This document shows, in pieces, positions 50,829 to 61,865 of a stretch of DNA of 64,000 nt (position 1 is its first letter; each line of letters starts with the position of its first letter). The notes under the pieces were generated by a model. The model worked only from the letters and a program-made list of their open reading frames with translations, did no database searches and was not told the DNA's origin. The DNA comes from Hyphomonadaceae bacterium UBA5336 (lineage in GTDB: Bacteria > Pseudomonadota > Alphaproteobacteria > Caulobacterales > Hyphomonadaceae): assembly GCA_002408125.1 (NCBI GenBank), contig DHQO01000011.1, positions 9,118 to 73,117 on the forward strand, written 5' to 3'. Made by a program: the position numbers and the translations under genes.

Positions 50829-53258
50829 TTGGATCTGCACACATTCCAGAAAGGGGCGCTGGATGAGCGGTACTCCGTTGCATCCATTCTGGCCTCTGTG
50901 CGCGTCCCGCCCGAAGAGCGCGTGTCGGTACGCCGGTGTCAGGTCGAGAGCATCGATCGTCTCGGCGTGGTTATGGTACTCGCCAATCTCCTGAACGCGT
51001 CGCTGATCCTGCTGCTGACCACGCATGTCGATGCCAATGGCCTGCTGGGCTTGTGGGGCGTTGGGGTTTTCACCGCGTCCGGGCTCGTCTTTCTGAGCTT
51101 GTCCTATCGGCATCGCCATCCAGACAAGCCGCGGCGCAGCCGCTTCGTGCTGCGCCGGTTCGAATTGATCGCTGCCGGGTTCGGTTGCCTGTGGGCCATT
51201 CCGCCGGTCCTGATCATGCCGACGGCCGATGCGGTCTCGGAAGTGTCGGTGGCCATCGTGCTGGCCAGTCTTGTCTTCGGCTCCTCGCTGACACTCTCAC
51301 GCCTTCCGAGCGCCTTCGTGATGTTCTGCGCGCCGGTTGTGGCCAGTCTCGTCTGGTCGGTCCTGACCTATACCAGCATGCCCGCCACACACCTGATGGG
51401 CATCTCTGTGATGTATATCGCCGCGCTGGTCATTTGCGTGCGCTGGAACCACAATCTCTTCCTCATGGAGCATGTGACTCGCTCGGCGGTAGGTCAGCAG
51501 AACACGCTGATCGGGCTGCTGCTGCGCGATTTTGACGAGAGCACATCCGACTGGCTTTGGCAGACCACCCCGCGCGGCGTGCTGATCGACCTTCCCCTGT
51601 CCATGAAGGGGGGCAAGCTGGGCAGCGAAAGAATGCAGAAGGGCCGGTCGCTGGTTGACCTGTTCGAGCCCGGTGAGGCGCGCAATGTACTTGCAGTCTG
51701 CCTGGAGCGTGGCACGGGCTTTCGCGATCTCGTCCTGGAAGTGGCCGGGGGTAATGATGACAAGCGCTGGTGGTCGCTGACAGGAAAACCGCTGTTTGAG
51801 AATGGCAAGCTGGTCGGGTTTCGCGGCGTGGCCTCCGATGTCACCTCCTCCAAGGAGATCGAGGATCGCATTGCCTATATGGCCCATTATGACGGCCTGA
51901 CCGGGCTGCTCAACCGCGCCAGTTTCCAGGAACACCTCGTACGCGCCTGCGCCCAGCCGGCCAGCGACAAGCACCTGCATGCCGTCGTCGTGATGGATCT
52001 CGACAATTTCAAATGGGTCAATGACACGCTCGGCCACGCAGCAGGTGATGAATTGCTGCGCCAGCTCGGTACGCGCCTGATCTGCAGCGCCCATCCCGGC
52101 GATGTCGTTGCCCGGCTTGGCGGGGATGAGTTCGCGATGATCCTGACGCGATCGAGCCGGCGCGAGCTGCGTGACACACTGGACGATCTCATCGCCATGC
52201 TGGGCGAGCCCTATGATGTGTGGGGCTCCGCGGCCAATTGCGGCGCCAGCCTCGGCGTGCGCGCCTTCCAGTCCGGACAGGAAGACACCGAGGCGCTGCT
52301 GAGCCAGGCCGACCTTGCCCTCTACCAGGCCAAGCGGGGCGGGAAGGGCAACTGGTGCCACTTCACGCCCGAACTGGAAGAAAAAGCCCGTACGCGGCGC
52401 ATGATCGAAAACGACCTGCATGCCGCGCTCAGCAATGACGAGCTTTACCTGGAGTTCCAGCCGATCCTGAATGTGGCCACCGGCAAGATCAGCTCCTGCG
52501 AGACGCTGATCCGCTGGGACCACCCCTCGCGCGGCCTGATCATGCCGGGCGAGTTCATCCAGCATGCTGAGGATTGCGGTCTGATCACGCGTCTGGGCGA
52601 CTGGGTGATCCGCCAGGCACTGGCGGAAGCACGCCGCCTGCCGCCGGATGTGCGCCTGTCGGTGAACATCTCGCCGTTGCAGCTGCACAGCGTGAGCCTG
52701 ATGTCGACCATCATGAATGCGCTGGCGCAAAACCAGATTGCACCCAGCCGGCTGGATCTGGAAATCACCGAATCCGTCCTCCTGTCCGATACCGACTTTG
52801 TGCTCGAACGGCTGATCCAGTTGCGCAAGCTGGGCCTGACCCTGTCACTGGACGATTTCGGCACCGGGTTCTCGTCTCTGAGCTATCTGCGTGCGTTCCC
52901 GTTCGACAAGATCAAGATCGACAAGTCCTTCATCTTCGACCTGGAGACCAATGAGGACAGCCGGGCCATTACACGCGCGACGGTGAGCCTTGCCAAGTCG
53001 CTCGGCCTGCGGTGCACCGCGGAGGGTGTGGAGACCGAGGCTCAGCGTAAATTCCTTGAGGATCTCGGCTGCGATGAGATCCAGGGCTATATCGTCTCGC
53101 GCGCCCGCCGGCTGGAAGAGCTTGCCGAACTGATGGTGATTGAAGAGAACACGGCGCCGGCCAGCCTGGCAGCCGCAGCCCTGCCGGTTCCGGCGACAGC
53201 ACCGCGGGCAAAGCTTCCCGGCCTGGCTCTGATGGCACGCGGCAAGCGGACCGGCTAG
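50829..53258 (+). CDS. membrane GGDEF-EAL cyclic-di-GMP enzyme
   Basis: Protein of 809 residues: N-terminal membrane region of about six helices (from LGVVMVLANLLNASLILLL), a PAS-like segment (about 250-350), GGDEF (VARLGGDEFAMIL) and EAL (CETLIRWDHPS, LEITES, DDFGTGFSSLSYL, AEGVETEAQ). Both domains keep catalytic motifs, so it may make or break c-di-GMP. The inhibitory RxxD site before GGDEF is HPGD, so product inhibition is probably lost. The start is uncertain: TTG 50829 has GGGAG six bases upstream, while TTG 50760 lacks one. Confidence 0.85.
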   Translation: MDLHTFQKGALDERYSVASILASVRVPPEERVSVRRCQVESIDRLGVVMVLANLLNASLILLLTTHVDANGLLGLWGVGVFTASGLVFLSLSYRHRHPDKPRRSRFVLRRFELIAAGFGCLWAIPPVLIMPTADAVSEVSVAIVLASLVFGSSLTLSRLPSAFVMFCAPVVASLVWSVLTYTSMPATHLMGISVMYIAALVICVRWNHNLFLMEHVTRSAVGQQNTLIGLLLRDFDESTSDWLWQTTPRGVLIDLPLSMKGGKLGSERMQKGRSLVDLFEPGEARNVLAVCLERGTGFRDLVLEVAGGNDDKRWWSLTGKPLFENGKLVGFRGVASDVTSSKEIEDRIAYMAHYDGLTGLLNRASFQEHLVRACAQPASDKHLHAVVVMDLDNFKWVNDTLGHAAGDELLRQLGTRLICSAHPGDVVARLGGDEFAMILTRSSRRELRDTLDDLIAMLGEPYDVWGSAANCGASLGVRAFQSGQEDTEALLSQADLALYQAKRGGKGNWCHFTPELEEKARTRRMIENDLHAALSNDELYLEFQPILNVATGKISSCETLIRWDHPSRGLIMPGEFIQHAEDCGLITRLGDWVIRQALAEARRLPPDVRLSVNISPLQLHSVSLMSTIMNALAQNQIAPSRLDLEITESVLLSDTDFVLERLIQLRKLGLTLSLDDFGTGFSSLSYLRAFPFDKIKIDKSFIFDLETNEDSRAITRATVSLAKSLGLRCTAEGVETEAQRKFLEDLGCDEIQGYIVSRARRLEELAELMVIEENTAPASLAAAALPVPATAPRAKLPGLALMARGKRTG

Positions 53259-53270
53259 GGCGCCGCCCGC

Positions 53271-53948
53271 CTAGTCGTTTTCCGCTTCCAGGCGCAGTTT
53301 GGCTTCGGCCGCATCGAGACGCTTGTCGAGATAGGCGTTCAGCTTGTCCATCAGGACGTCCTGCTTGCCCTGATAGAAATGGTCGGCGCCTTCCACAGAG
53401 TCGCGGCTGATCACCTCGCCCTTCTGCACACGCACCTTCTGCAGCGCGCGCTCGACATCCTGAGGTGTGGCGATCGCATCATTGTCGCCGATGATGATCA
53501 GGCCCGAAGCCGGGCAGGGAGCCAGGAAGGAGAGGTCATAATGGTTGGCCGGCGGGGAAACCGCGAAGAAGCCGTCAATCTCCGGGCGGCGCATCAGAAG
53601 CTGCAGCGTGATCCAGGCCCCGAAACTGTAGCCGGCGCACCAGACATAGCGCGGGCTCTCGGCCAGGTTTTCCAGATAGTCGAGCACGAAGGCGGCGTCT
53701 TCCAACTCGCCGATGCCATGGTCGTAGACACCCTGGGTGCGGCCCACGCCGCGCGAATTGTAGCGCAGTACGCCAAATCCGCGCTGTTCGAACATCTGGT
53801 ACATGCGGATCGTGATCGGGTCCTGCATCGTGCCGCCCGCCTTGGGGTGCGGATGCAGGATCAGCGCGATCGGCGCGCCTTCATGCGGCGGCTCGGTGTA
53901 GCGGGCTTCGATGCGGCCAGACGGACCGGGGATAATGAGTTCAGCCAT
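53271..53948 (-). CDS. alpha/beta hydrolase
   Basis: Protein of 225 residues of the dienelactone hydrolase-like group: LHPHPKAGGTMQDPI at the oxyanion region, the nucleophile elbow GYSFGAW, an acid near GDNDAIATPQD, and a late EGADHFYQGK with the catalytic His. Substrate unknown. This hydrolase is often found beside the suf locus of alphaproteobacteria (my recollection of the neighbourhood). Start 53948 gives the usual length; an extension to 54017 is unsupported. It is divergent from the cysteine desulfurase gene. Confidence 0.85.
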   Translation of the reverse strand: MAELIIPGPSGRIEARYTEPPHEGAPIALILHPHPKAGGTMQDPITIRMYQMFEQRGFGVLRYNSRGVGRTQGVYDHGIGELEDAAFVLDYLENLAESPRYVWCAGYSFGAWITLQLLMRRPEIDGFFAVSPPANHYDLSFLAPCPASGLIIIGDNDAIATPQDVERALQKVRVQKGEVISRDSVEGADHFYQGKQDVLMDKLNAYLDKRLDAAEAKLRLEAEND

Positions 53949-54105
53949 ATTAGCGGGGCCTCGGCACTTGAGTGTCGGAAGGGCGCTGGCATACGCGATC
54001 TGGCTTCCCGAATGCAAGTTTTTTGGCAGCTGTCATGTGGCGGACAAGCGAAACTCTTCTGTCTGTGGATTGGCGCGACTGTTCCGATCGCTTAAGTGGA
54101 GCGCC

Positions 54106-55253
54106 ATGATCTATGCCGACTATAACGCCACCGCGCCGCTGCGCCCCGAAGCGCGCGAGGCCATGCTCGCCGCTTTCGAGATCGGCGCGAACCCGTCCAG
54201 CGTGCACGGGGCCGGGCGCGCGGCGCGCAAGGCGGTGGAGCGCGCGCGGGCGCAAGTCGGCGCGGCCATCGGCGCGGCGGCAGAGAATATCATCTTCACC
54301 TCGGGCGGCACCGAAGCCAACCAACTGGCCCTGCATGGCAGTGTGGCGGCTATCGACACCAATGACGGGGCTGCGACCCAGCTCATCTCAAATATTGAGC
54401 ATGAAGCGGTGACCCAGAATGCCGCCACCGCCGGCGCGCGGCTCTATGGCATTGAGGTCACGGAAGATGGCGTGATCGATCTCGACGATCTGCGCGAACA
54501 TCTGGTGGCGATGAAGCCGGAAGAGTACGGCACGCCGATCCTGTCGCTGATGCTGGTGAACAATGAAACCGGCGTGATCCAGCCCGTCGCCGAGGCCGCC
54601 GCCATGGTGCGTGAGTTCGGCGGGCTGATCCATTGCGATGCGGTGCAGGCGCTCGGCAAGATCCCGGTGAATGCCGCCCTCTTGGGCGTGGATTATCTCG
54701 CCCTCTCGGCACACAAGCTCGGCGGGCCGCAGGGCGTCGGCGCGCTCTGGCACCGGCCGGGCGCGCCATTACTGCCGATCCTGCGCGGCGGCGGGCAGGA
54801 GCGCAGCCTGCGCTCGGGCACGGAGAATGTGATCGGCATTGCCGGCTTCGGCGCGGCGGCAGAAGCGGCGGTGCGCGATCTGCCGAAATACCAGGCCCTG
54901 GCCGAGGCGCGCGACGCCATGGAAGCGCGGCTGGAGCGGGACGGCGGCGTCACTGTCATGGGCAAGGCCGCGCCGCGCGTGGCAGGCACCAGCTGTTTCG
55001 CGGCAGCAGGGTTCAAGGCAGAGACCCAGGTCATGGCCATGGATTTGGCAGGAATTGCGGTGTCTTCCGGCTCGGCCTGTTCGTCGGGCAAGGTGAAGCG
55101 CTCGCTCGTCCTGTCTGCCATGAGGCAGCCCACCGCCCTTGCGGAATCGGCAATCCGCACCAGCTTTGGATGGAAGAGTTCGCGCGAGGAATTCGATGCG
55201 GTGGCCGAAGTTTGGCTTGCCGCCGCGCGCCGAACCGTCCTTAAGGATCACGC

Positions 55254-55257
<4 letters not shown>
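54106..55257 (+). CDS. cysteine desulfurase (IscS/NifS type), first gene of suf locus
   Basis: PLP class V aminotransferase-fold enzyme of 383 residues that takes sulfur from cysteine. Family segments: YADYNATAPLRPEA, SAHKLGGPQGVGALWHRP (PLP lysine) and the active cysteine Cys325 in SSGSACSSGKVKRS. The long Cys loop is the IscS/NifS (group I) kind, unlike SufS at 61.9 kb. A TGGAG site lies before the ATG. Its end overlaps sufB by four bases. Confidence 0.9.
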
Positions 55258-56811
<1,554 letters not shown>

Positions 56812-56822
<11 letters not shown>

Positions 56823-57195
56823 GTCTTTCATCTTGCTGAGCCTTCTGGCCTGTGTGGCTTGCTCGTTCGCGGAAGACCCCATCGAAATGCAATTGATCGA
56901 ATCTGGCCAAGCCGAATGGATGGCCACGATGGAGATTTCGATTGAAGGGTTTCGTGAGGGAGACAGCGTGTCTGAGGCGAAGCAACAGCTGGACATTTGG
57001 GGCTATGAGGAATCACCCGGTGTTATTCTTGCTCACCTGGAACAAATGGATCGCAAGCCAAGCGAAAGCGCTCTCATATTCGTGCGCCGGGATGGAGATG
57101 TCGCCTGTAATCTCAATCGTTATGTCTTCATCGAACATGATGCAGGTAAAATTGTATCAACTCTTGCTGCAACTGGAGAGGCTGGCTGTTTATAG
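56812..57195 (+). CDS. small predicted lipoprotein inside the suf locus
   Basis: Protein of 127 residues without a recognised family. The GTG start follows GGAGGGGA and overlaps the end of sufB. The leader SFILLSLLACVAC is a lipobox signal, so it is probably an outer-membrane or periplasmic lipoprotein. The DNA is clearly AT-richer than sufB and its neighbours, which suggests later arrival. Function unknown. Confidence 0.7.
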
Positions 57196-57224
57196 CCGCT
57201 GCGCGGAGTGTCTTGGATTGAGGC

Positions 57225-57893
57225 TTACCGGCCTAAGCCAAGCATAATCATCAACACACCCAGCGTGATCAGCACCTGCCCGCCGGCATAGAGATACCAG
57301 ACCAGCGCGGCGGAATGCCGATGGATCCAGTCGTCGCTTGCCGGCAGGAAACGTCCGCGCGCCAGCACCATGTCCGAGAGCATGAAAGCCAGCACGCCGG
57401 CACGCACTGTCCAGCTACCGACAAACAGCTCCGCGCTGATCACCATCGCCGCGATGACAGCCGTATAGGCCAGCACCGGCCCGCGCATCGCCCCCGTATG
57501 CGGCCAGAGGCGTATCGTCATCAGGGCTGAGAGCAGGATGACGAGGCCGATCACGGCCCAGGCGAGCGGCGTAATGGCTGGCTCCCCCGCGCCCATCTGC
57601 CAGAACAGCGCGACATAGGCGAGGTGTCCGGTCAGGAAGGCGACCAGCCCCGCCAGGAAGGGCGCCTCGCCCTCATGGGCGAGCAGAAAGTCCCCCAGCG
57701 CGCAGAGCGCCAGCCCCACCACCAGCCAGACCGGCCCGCCCGCCACAAAACCCGCCACGGCCAGCAGCGCCACGCACAGTGTCTTGAACACCGCCCGCAC
57801 ATGGCCCTCGCCGAGCCGGTGCTGCACCAGGCCATAGGCCGCGCCGATCAGGGCGGCGGCAAGAAGGATAAGGGCAGGGGGCGAAAGCGGCAT
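57225..57893 (-). CDS. lysoplasmalogenase-like membrane protein (YhhN family)
   Basis: Membrane protein of 222 residues with about eight helices, matching the TMEM86/YhhN family: LCALGDFLLAHEGEAPF and VLAFMLSDMVLARGRFL, then YLYAGGQVLITLG. The family hydrolyses vinyl-ether lysophospholipids in animals; the bacterial role is not settled. It lies on the opposite strand inside the suf locus. The start at 57893 (MPLSPPALILL) is chosen because the upstream frame to 57953 does not look like the family. Confidence 0.82.
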   Translation of the reverse strand: MPLSPPALILLAAALIGAAYGLVQHRLGEGHVRAVFKTLCVALLAVAGFVAGGPVWLVVGLALCALGDFLLAHEGEAPFLAGLVAFLTGHLAYVALFWQMGAGEPAITPLAWAVIGLVILLSALMTIRLWPHTGAMRGPVLAYTAVIAAMVISAELFVGSWTVRAGVLAFMLSDMVLARGRFLPASDDWIHRHSAALVWYLYAGGQVLITLGVLMIMLGLGR

Positions 57894-58031
57894 GGCGGGT
57901 CTCCGGGCCGGAAGGCTTAGGCGGGCGGGCGAAATTGGGCAAGTTATACCCATGGAGGGGCGCGCGGTCCTTTACAGGCCTGCCAGGCCGTCCCCAGATG
58001 ACAGGGCGAAGACAGATCGCGGAGATGCCCC

Positions 58032-58442
58032 ATGAGCCCTGACGACACGGCCTTTCACACCTGGCTCGCCGCCTATGGCGCGGCCTGGGAGGCGCGCGAT
58101 GCCGGTGCCTATCTGCCGCTCTTCGCCGAGGATGCGGTCTATCACTGGACGCCCTTCGAGGCGCCCTGCCGCGGCCATGGCGAAATCTGCGCCGCGCTCG
58201 AAAAGGCCATGGAACGCCAGAGCGATCTCACCTTCAGCTTCGAGATCATCGCGGTGAAGGGCGAGACCGGCTGGGCAAAATGGGAGGCGAGCTTTACGCG
58301 CGAGGGCACCGAATATCCTGTGCGGATGGATGGCGTGCTGGCAGCCACGTTCGATACAGCCGGCAAGTGCGCGGAGTTCCGCGAATGGTGGCACGTACTT
58401 GAACCTGGCCAGGCTGACGAGATGCAGGCCGTGGATGCGTGA
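58032..58442 (+). CDS. SnoaL-like (NTF2-fold) protein
   Basis: Protein of 136 residues: a helix AYGAAWEARDAGAYLPLFAED, then WTPFEAPCRGHGEICAALE and a beta-rich second half, the usual plan of SnoaL-like NTF2-fold domains (isomerases, dehydratases or binding proteins). No function can be named. It lies between the two opposing parts of the suf locus. Confidence 0.72.
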   Translation: MSPDDTAFHTWLAAYGAAWEARDAGAYLPLFAEDAVYHWTPFEAPCRGHGEICAALEKAMERQSDLTFSFEIIAVKGETGWAKWEASFTREGTEYPVRMDGVLAATFDTAGKCAEFREWWHVLEPGQADEMQAVDA

Positions 58443-58514
58443 GTGAGGATATCTTCCGGATAAAGCTTACAATGGCTCCTGATATGTTCCATCCTGCCAG
58501 AGAAGGGGGCGAAG

Positions 58515-59102
58515 ATGGGCTGGGACAGACTGTACTTCGTGTATCCGGGTTTGGCGCTGGTGATGTGCGCCTGCACGCCGGCGCAGCCGTCGACGCAAGG
58601 TCCGCGACCTGCTTCTGAGACCCCGGTTACAGAGGAAGACAGGGACCTGGTCGATACCGCGGCGTTTACGGAATGGCCCGATCCGTTTAAGCCGCGCCCT
58701 GCCCGTGACGAGGCCTTCAGGACCTATCAGGAGTGGCACGGCCAATGCGATATGGCCGACGCACAGACCCGCGAGCGGATCGAACTCGGCGCAAAGCTCC
58801 TGTGGCCCGATGCATTGCAGTGTCTGTTCTCGCACCATCTGGCTGGGCGCGATTGGCCGGAACTGAGCAGGACAGAGCGCAAGGACCTGCTGCCCATGCT
58901 GGTTTCATTATCGGTCCTGACCGAGGCGCCGGAGTTTCTCGCCATGGATGTCTGTGATTTTTCCATGGAGGAGCGTCTGGAGATTTCGCAAATCGCGTTT
59001 GGGCAATTCCAGCGGGCAGCTGTGCGCCCCCCAGCTATGCGGCCACCAGTCCCGTTCAACTACGCATCCCCCATACATGACCGGCTTGAATGCCGACCTT
59101 GA
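58515..59102 (+). CDS. predicted lipoprotein before sufC
   Basis: Protein of 195 residues, unrecognised. The leader YFVYPGLALVMCAC carries a lipobox-like ending, and AGAAGGGGG precedes the ATG. The body has several cysteines (QCDM, LQCLFSH, DVCDF). The last 30 residues (AVRPPAMRPPVPFNYASP) are Pro-rich and abrupt, as if the end had been replaced by other DNA. It ends 66 bases before sufC. Confidence 0.6.
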   Translation: MGWDRLYFVYPGLALVMCACTPAQPSTQGPRPASETPVTEEDRDLVDTAAFTEWPDPFKPRPARDEAFRTYQEWHGQCDMADAQTRERIELGAKLLWPDALQCLFSHHLAGRDWPELSRTERKDLLPMLVSLSVLTEAPEFLAMDVCDFSMEERLEISQIAFGQFQRAAVRPPAMRPPVPFNYASPIHDRLECRP

Positions 59103-59168
59103 GCAGCATCCACAGCCGGGCGCCCGAATCCCTTTGAAATCCATGCCGATCCGCGCCATATGCGCCCC

Positions 59169-59930
59169 ATGCTGAACCTGAACGATTTGCACGCGAGTGT
59201 CGGCGAGGGCGATGAGGCCCGGCCGATCCTGAAAGGGCTCTCCCTGGAGGTGCCCGCCGGCGAGGTGCACGCCATCATGGGCCCCAATGGCGCGGGCAAG
59301 TCGACGCTTTCCTATGTGCTCACTGGCCGCGAGGGCTATGAGGTCACTTCCGGCACCGCCACGCTGAACGGCGAGAACATCCTGGAGATGGAACCGGAAG
59401 CGCGCGCCGCGGCGGGCCTTTTCCTGTCTTTCCAGTATCCGGTCGAGATCCCCGGCGTGCCGGTGATGACTTTCGTGCGCACGGCGATGAATGCCCAGCG
59501 CAAGCTGCGCGGCGAGGAAGAGATCTCCGCGCCGGACTTTATCAAGAAGGCCCGCGAGGTTGGCGGCCAGCTCAATCTCAATGCCGAGATGCTCAAGCGC
59601 CCGGTCAATGTCGGCTTTTCCGGCGGCGAGAAGAAGCGGCTGGAAATCTTCCAGATGATGATGCTGGAGCCGCGCTTCGCCATTCTCGACGAGACCGATT
59701 CCGGCCTCGACATCGACGCGTTGAAAACAGTGGCCGCCGGTGTGAACGCCCTGCGCGCGCCAGATCGCGGCATGCTGGTTATCACGCATTATCAGCGCCT
59801 GCTCGACCATATCAAACCTGACAGGGTGCATGTGCTCTCGGCCGGGCGGATCGTGAAATCGGGCGGGCCGGAACTGGCGCTGCGCCTGGAAGAGGAAGGC
59901 TATGACGGGGTGATCGGGGAGGCGGCCTGA
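59169..59930 (+). CDS. sufC: Fe-S cluster assembly ATPase SufC
   Basis: ABC-type ATPase of 253 residues in the SufBCD complex. Walker A GPNGAGKSTLSYVL, ABC signature GFSGGEKKRLEIFQ, Walker B region FAILDETDSGLDIDALK. An ATG at 59160 in frame is an alternative start. Its end overlaps sufD by one base (TGATG). Confidence 0.95.
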   Translation: MLNLNDLHASVGEGDEARPILKGLSLEVPAGEVHAIMGPNGAGKSTLSYVLTGREGYEVTSGTATLNGENILEMEPEARAAAGLFLSFQYPVEIPGVPVMTFVRTAMNAQRKLRGEEEISAPDFIKKAREVGGQLNLNAEMLKRPVNVGFSGGEKKRLEIFQMMMLEPRFAILDETDSGLDIDALKTVAAGVNALRAPDRGMLVITHYQRLLDHIKPDRVHVLSAGRIVKSGGPELALRLEEEGYDGVIGEAA

Positions 59931-61162
59931 TGGCCACGGACCTGAAATCCATCATCCCGAACGCCAATGCCGCCGAGCTGGAGCTGGTCGCACGCTATGC
60001 CATGCGCGGGGAGGATCCGCGCCGCGAGCGCGCCTTTTCCGCCTTCGCCGCAAGCGGCCTGCCGCACCGGCGCATGGAAGCCTGGCGCTGGAGCGATTTC
60101 CGCGCCGCGCTGCCGGCGCTGGAAGCGCCCGAGGGGGCAGGGGCGGTGGACCCGTTCAGTGCGCTCTCCGGGCCGCTCATCGAGATCAGTGCAAGCCAGT
60201 ACAAGCTGCCGAGCGAGCTTCCGGCCGGGATGCGCCTCATCGAGAGAGCCGACGCCGATGTGTTCGCCCCCGCCGAGAAAATGCCGCTCGGTGCCCTGAC
60301 GGCAGCGCTCGCGGGCCGCAAGGGCGCGCCAGCAAGCCTCGTGATCGAGGTCACCGAGCCGGTCGCCGAGCCCCTGCGTATCGTGGCGCGCTCGGACCGC
60401 AGCGAGGCCAATATCGCACGCATCACGGTGCTGGTGCGCCCCGGCGCGCATCTCGACCTGATCGAGAGCCACCTCGGCGGGGCCGGCTTTTCCAGCTATC
60501 TGCTCGATCTCACCCTGCAGGCCGGCGCCAGCGCCACGCGCACGCTCTACCAGATCGGCGCCGGCGACGAGGCCCAGGCCATCACCGCCAATGTGGAGGC
60601 GGCCGCCGAGGCACGCTTCACCCAGACGGCGCTGGCCTTCGGCGCGAAGATCGCGCGCATCGAAACCCGCCTCACCCATCAGGAAACCGGGTCGCATGCC
60701 GTGCTGAACGCTGCGTACCTTGCCGCAAAAGGCCGGCATGTCGACCTCACCAGCCATATCCGTCACGGTGCGGAGGCCTGCACCACGCGCCAGCTCACCA
60801 AGGGCGCCGTCCTCGCGGGCGGGCGCGGGATCTTCCAGGGCAAGTTCATGGTGCCGCGCAAGGTCGGCCAGCGCACCGATGCGGCCATGCAGCACCATGC
60901 TCTCTTGCTGGAGTATGGCGCGGAGGTCTTTGCCAAGCCCGAGCTGGAAATCTATGCCGACGATGTCGAATGCGCCCACGGCAACACCTGCGGCGCGCTG
61001 GATGGTGACCAGCTCTTCTACCTGCGCCAGCGCGGCATTCCCGAGACCGAGGCGAAAGCCCTGCTGACCCAGGCTTTCGTTACCGAAGCGCTCGAAAGCG
61101 CCCCGGACCTGGCAGCTGAAATCCTGCGCGCCGCAGCGGAGGCGTGGCTTCTGGGCAAATAA
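59930..61162 (+). CDS. sufD: Fe-S cluster assembly protein SufD
   Basis: Protein of 410 residues, paralogue of SufB in the assembly complex. The C-terminal beta-helix part has AACTTRQLTKGAVL-like sequence, GRGIFQGKFMVPRKVGQRTDA, and HGNTCGALDGDQLFYLRQRG. The N-terminus has RRMEAWRWSDFRAALP. Coupled to sufC; followed by a DUF2383 gene before sufS. Confidence 0.93.
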   Translation: MATDLKSIIPNANAAELELVARYAMRGEDPRRERAFSAFAASGLPHRRMEAWRWSDFRAALPALEAPEGAGAVDPFSALSGPLIEISASQYKLPSELPAGMRLIERADADVFAPAEKMPLGALTAALAGRKGAPASLVIEVTEPVAEPLRIVARSDRSEANIARITVLVRPGAHLDLIESHLGGAGFSSYLLDLTLQAGASATRTLYQIGAGDEAQAITANVEAAAEARFTQTALAFGAKIARIETRLTHQETGSHAVLNAAYLAAKGRHVDLTSHIRHGAEACTTRQLTKGAVLAGGRGIFQGKFMVPRKVGQRTDAAMQHHALLLEYGAEVFAKPELEIYADDVECAHGNTCGALDGDQLFYLRQRGIPETEAKALLTQAFVTEALESAPDLAAEILRAAAEAWLLGK

Positions 61163-61187
61163 GGCAATTGCGTGACGTTTTCGTAGG

Positions 61188-61206
61188 ATGGGCAACCGCC
61201 GCCCAT
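61188..61206. repeat. inverted repeat in the sufD downstream spacer
   Basis: ATGGGC, seven bases, GCCCAT, between sufD and the DUF2383 gene. There is no T-run, so it may be a REP-like element or weak hairpin rather than a terminator. Confidence 0.4.
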
Positions 61207-61245
61207 GCTCTCCGTTCTACCGCCATACCAATGGAGGTACGAACG

Positions 61246-61806
61246 ATGATGAACTGGAAAGTCTATACGATTGCCGCAGTTGCTCCGCTTGCGCTTGCCG
61301 CATGTGCGACCGACGAAATGACCAGCAGCCAGGCCAATATGGTTGCCGAGAACAATGCCGTCAGCGATATCCATGACACGGAAATCGCGGAGCTCAACGA
61401 ACTCGTGTCGATCTATATCGATGCGTCCACGCTCTATGACGAAGCTTCCGATATTCCGGACAATGAACCGGCCGTACGCGATGAGCTCGATGAGCTTGCC
61501 AGCGAGCGCGCTGAACAGCGCGACGACCTGCAGGCTCGCGTGATCGCCCTGGGCGGTACGCCGGATGAAATGGGTCAGATGGTTGGCACCGGCCACCGTG
61601 CCTTTACCCAGCTCCGGACTCTGGTCGACCAGGACTCCGAAGTTGCGATCGAGGAAGTCCTGCGCGGCGAGAAATACATCGCCGATGAGATCGATGAGGC
61701 CCTGGAAGGCACCATCACTGTGGAGACGCGCGAAATGCTGACCGCTCTGAAGTCAGAGACCCAGCAGAACATCGCCGATCTGGAAGAGCTCGATCGCAAT
61801 GCCTGA
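61246..61806 (+). CDS. DUF2383-like helical lipoprotein
   Basis: Protein of 186 residues. The leader ends PLALAACATDE, a lipobox. The rest is acidic and helical; DLQARVIALGGTPDEMGQMVGTGHRAF is the pattern of the DUF2383/PA2169 four-helix (ferritin-like) family, shown in outline. A GGAGG site nine bases upstream decides the start; a second ATG follows it directly. Function unknown; it interrupts sufD and sufS in the same direction. Confidence 0.72.
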   Translation: MMNWKVYTIAAVAPLALAACATDEMTSSQANMVAENNAVSDIHDTEIAELNELVSIYIDASTLYDEASDIPDNEPAVRDELDELASERAEQRDDLQARVIALGGTPDEMGQMVGTGHRAFTQLRTLVDQDSEVAIEEVLRGEKYIADEIDEALEGTITVETREMLTALKSETQQNIADLEELDRNA

Positions 61807-61865
61807 TCAGGCTCTGTGACCAGAAGGTCTATAGTAAAGTCGGCTGGCAGGCCTAAATAGCGGGC

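Noticed and set aside
51297..52730. A 477-codon minus-strand open frame inside the GGDEF-EAL gene
   Set aside because: Shadow of the GGDEF and EAL coding sequence.
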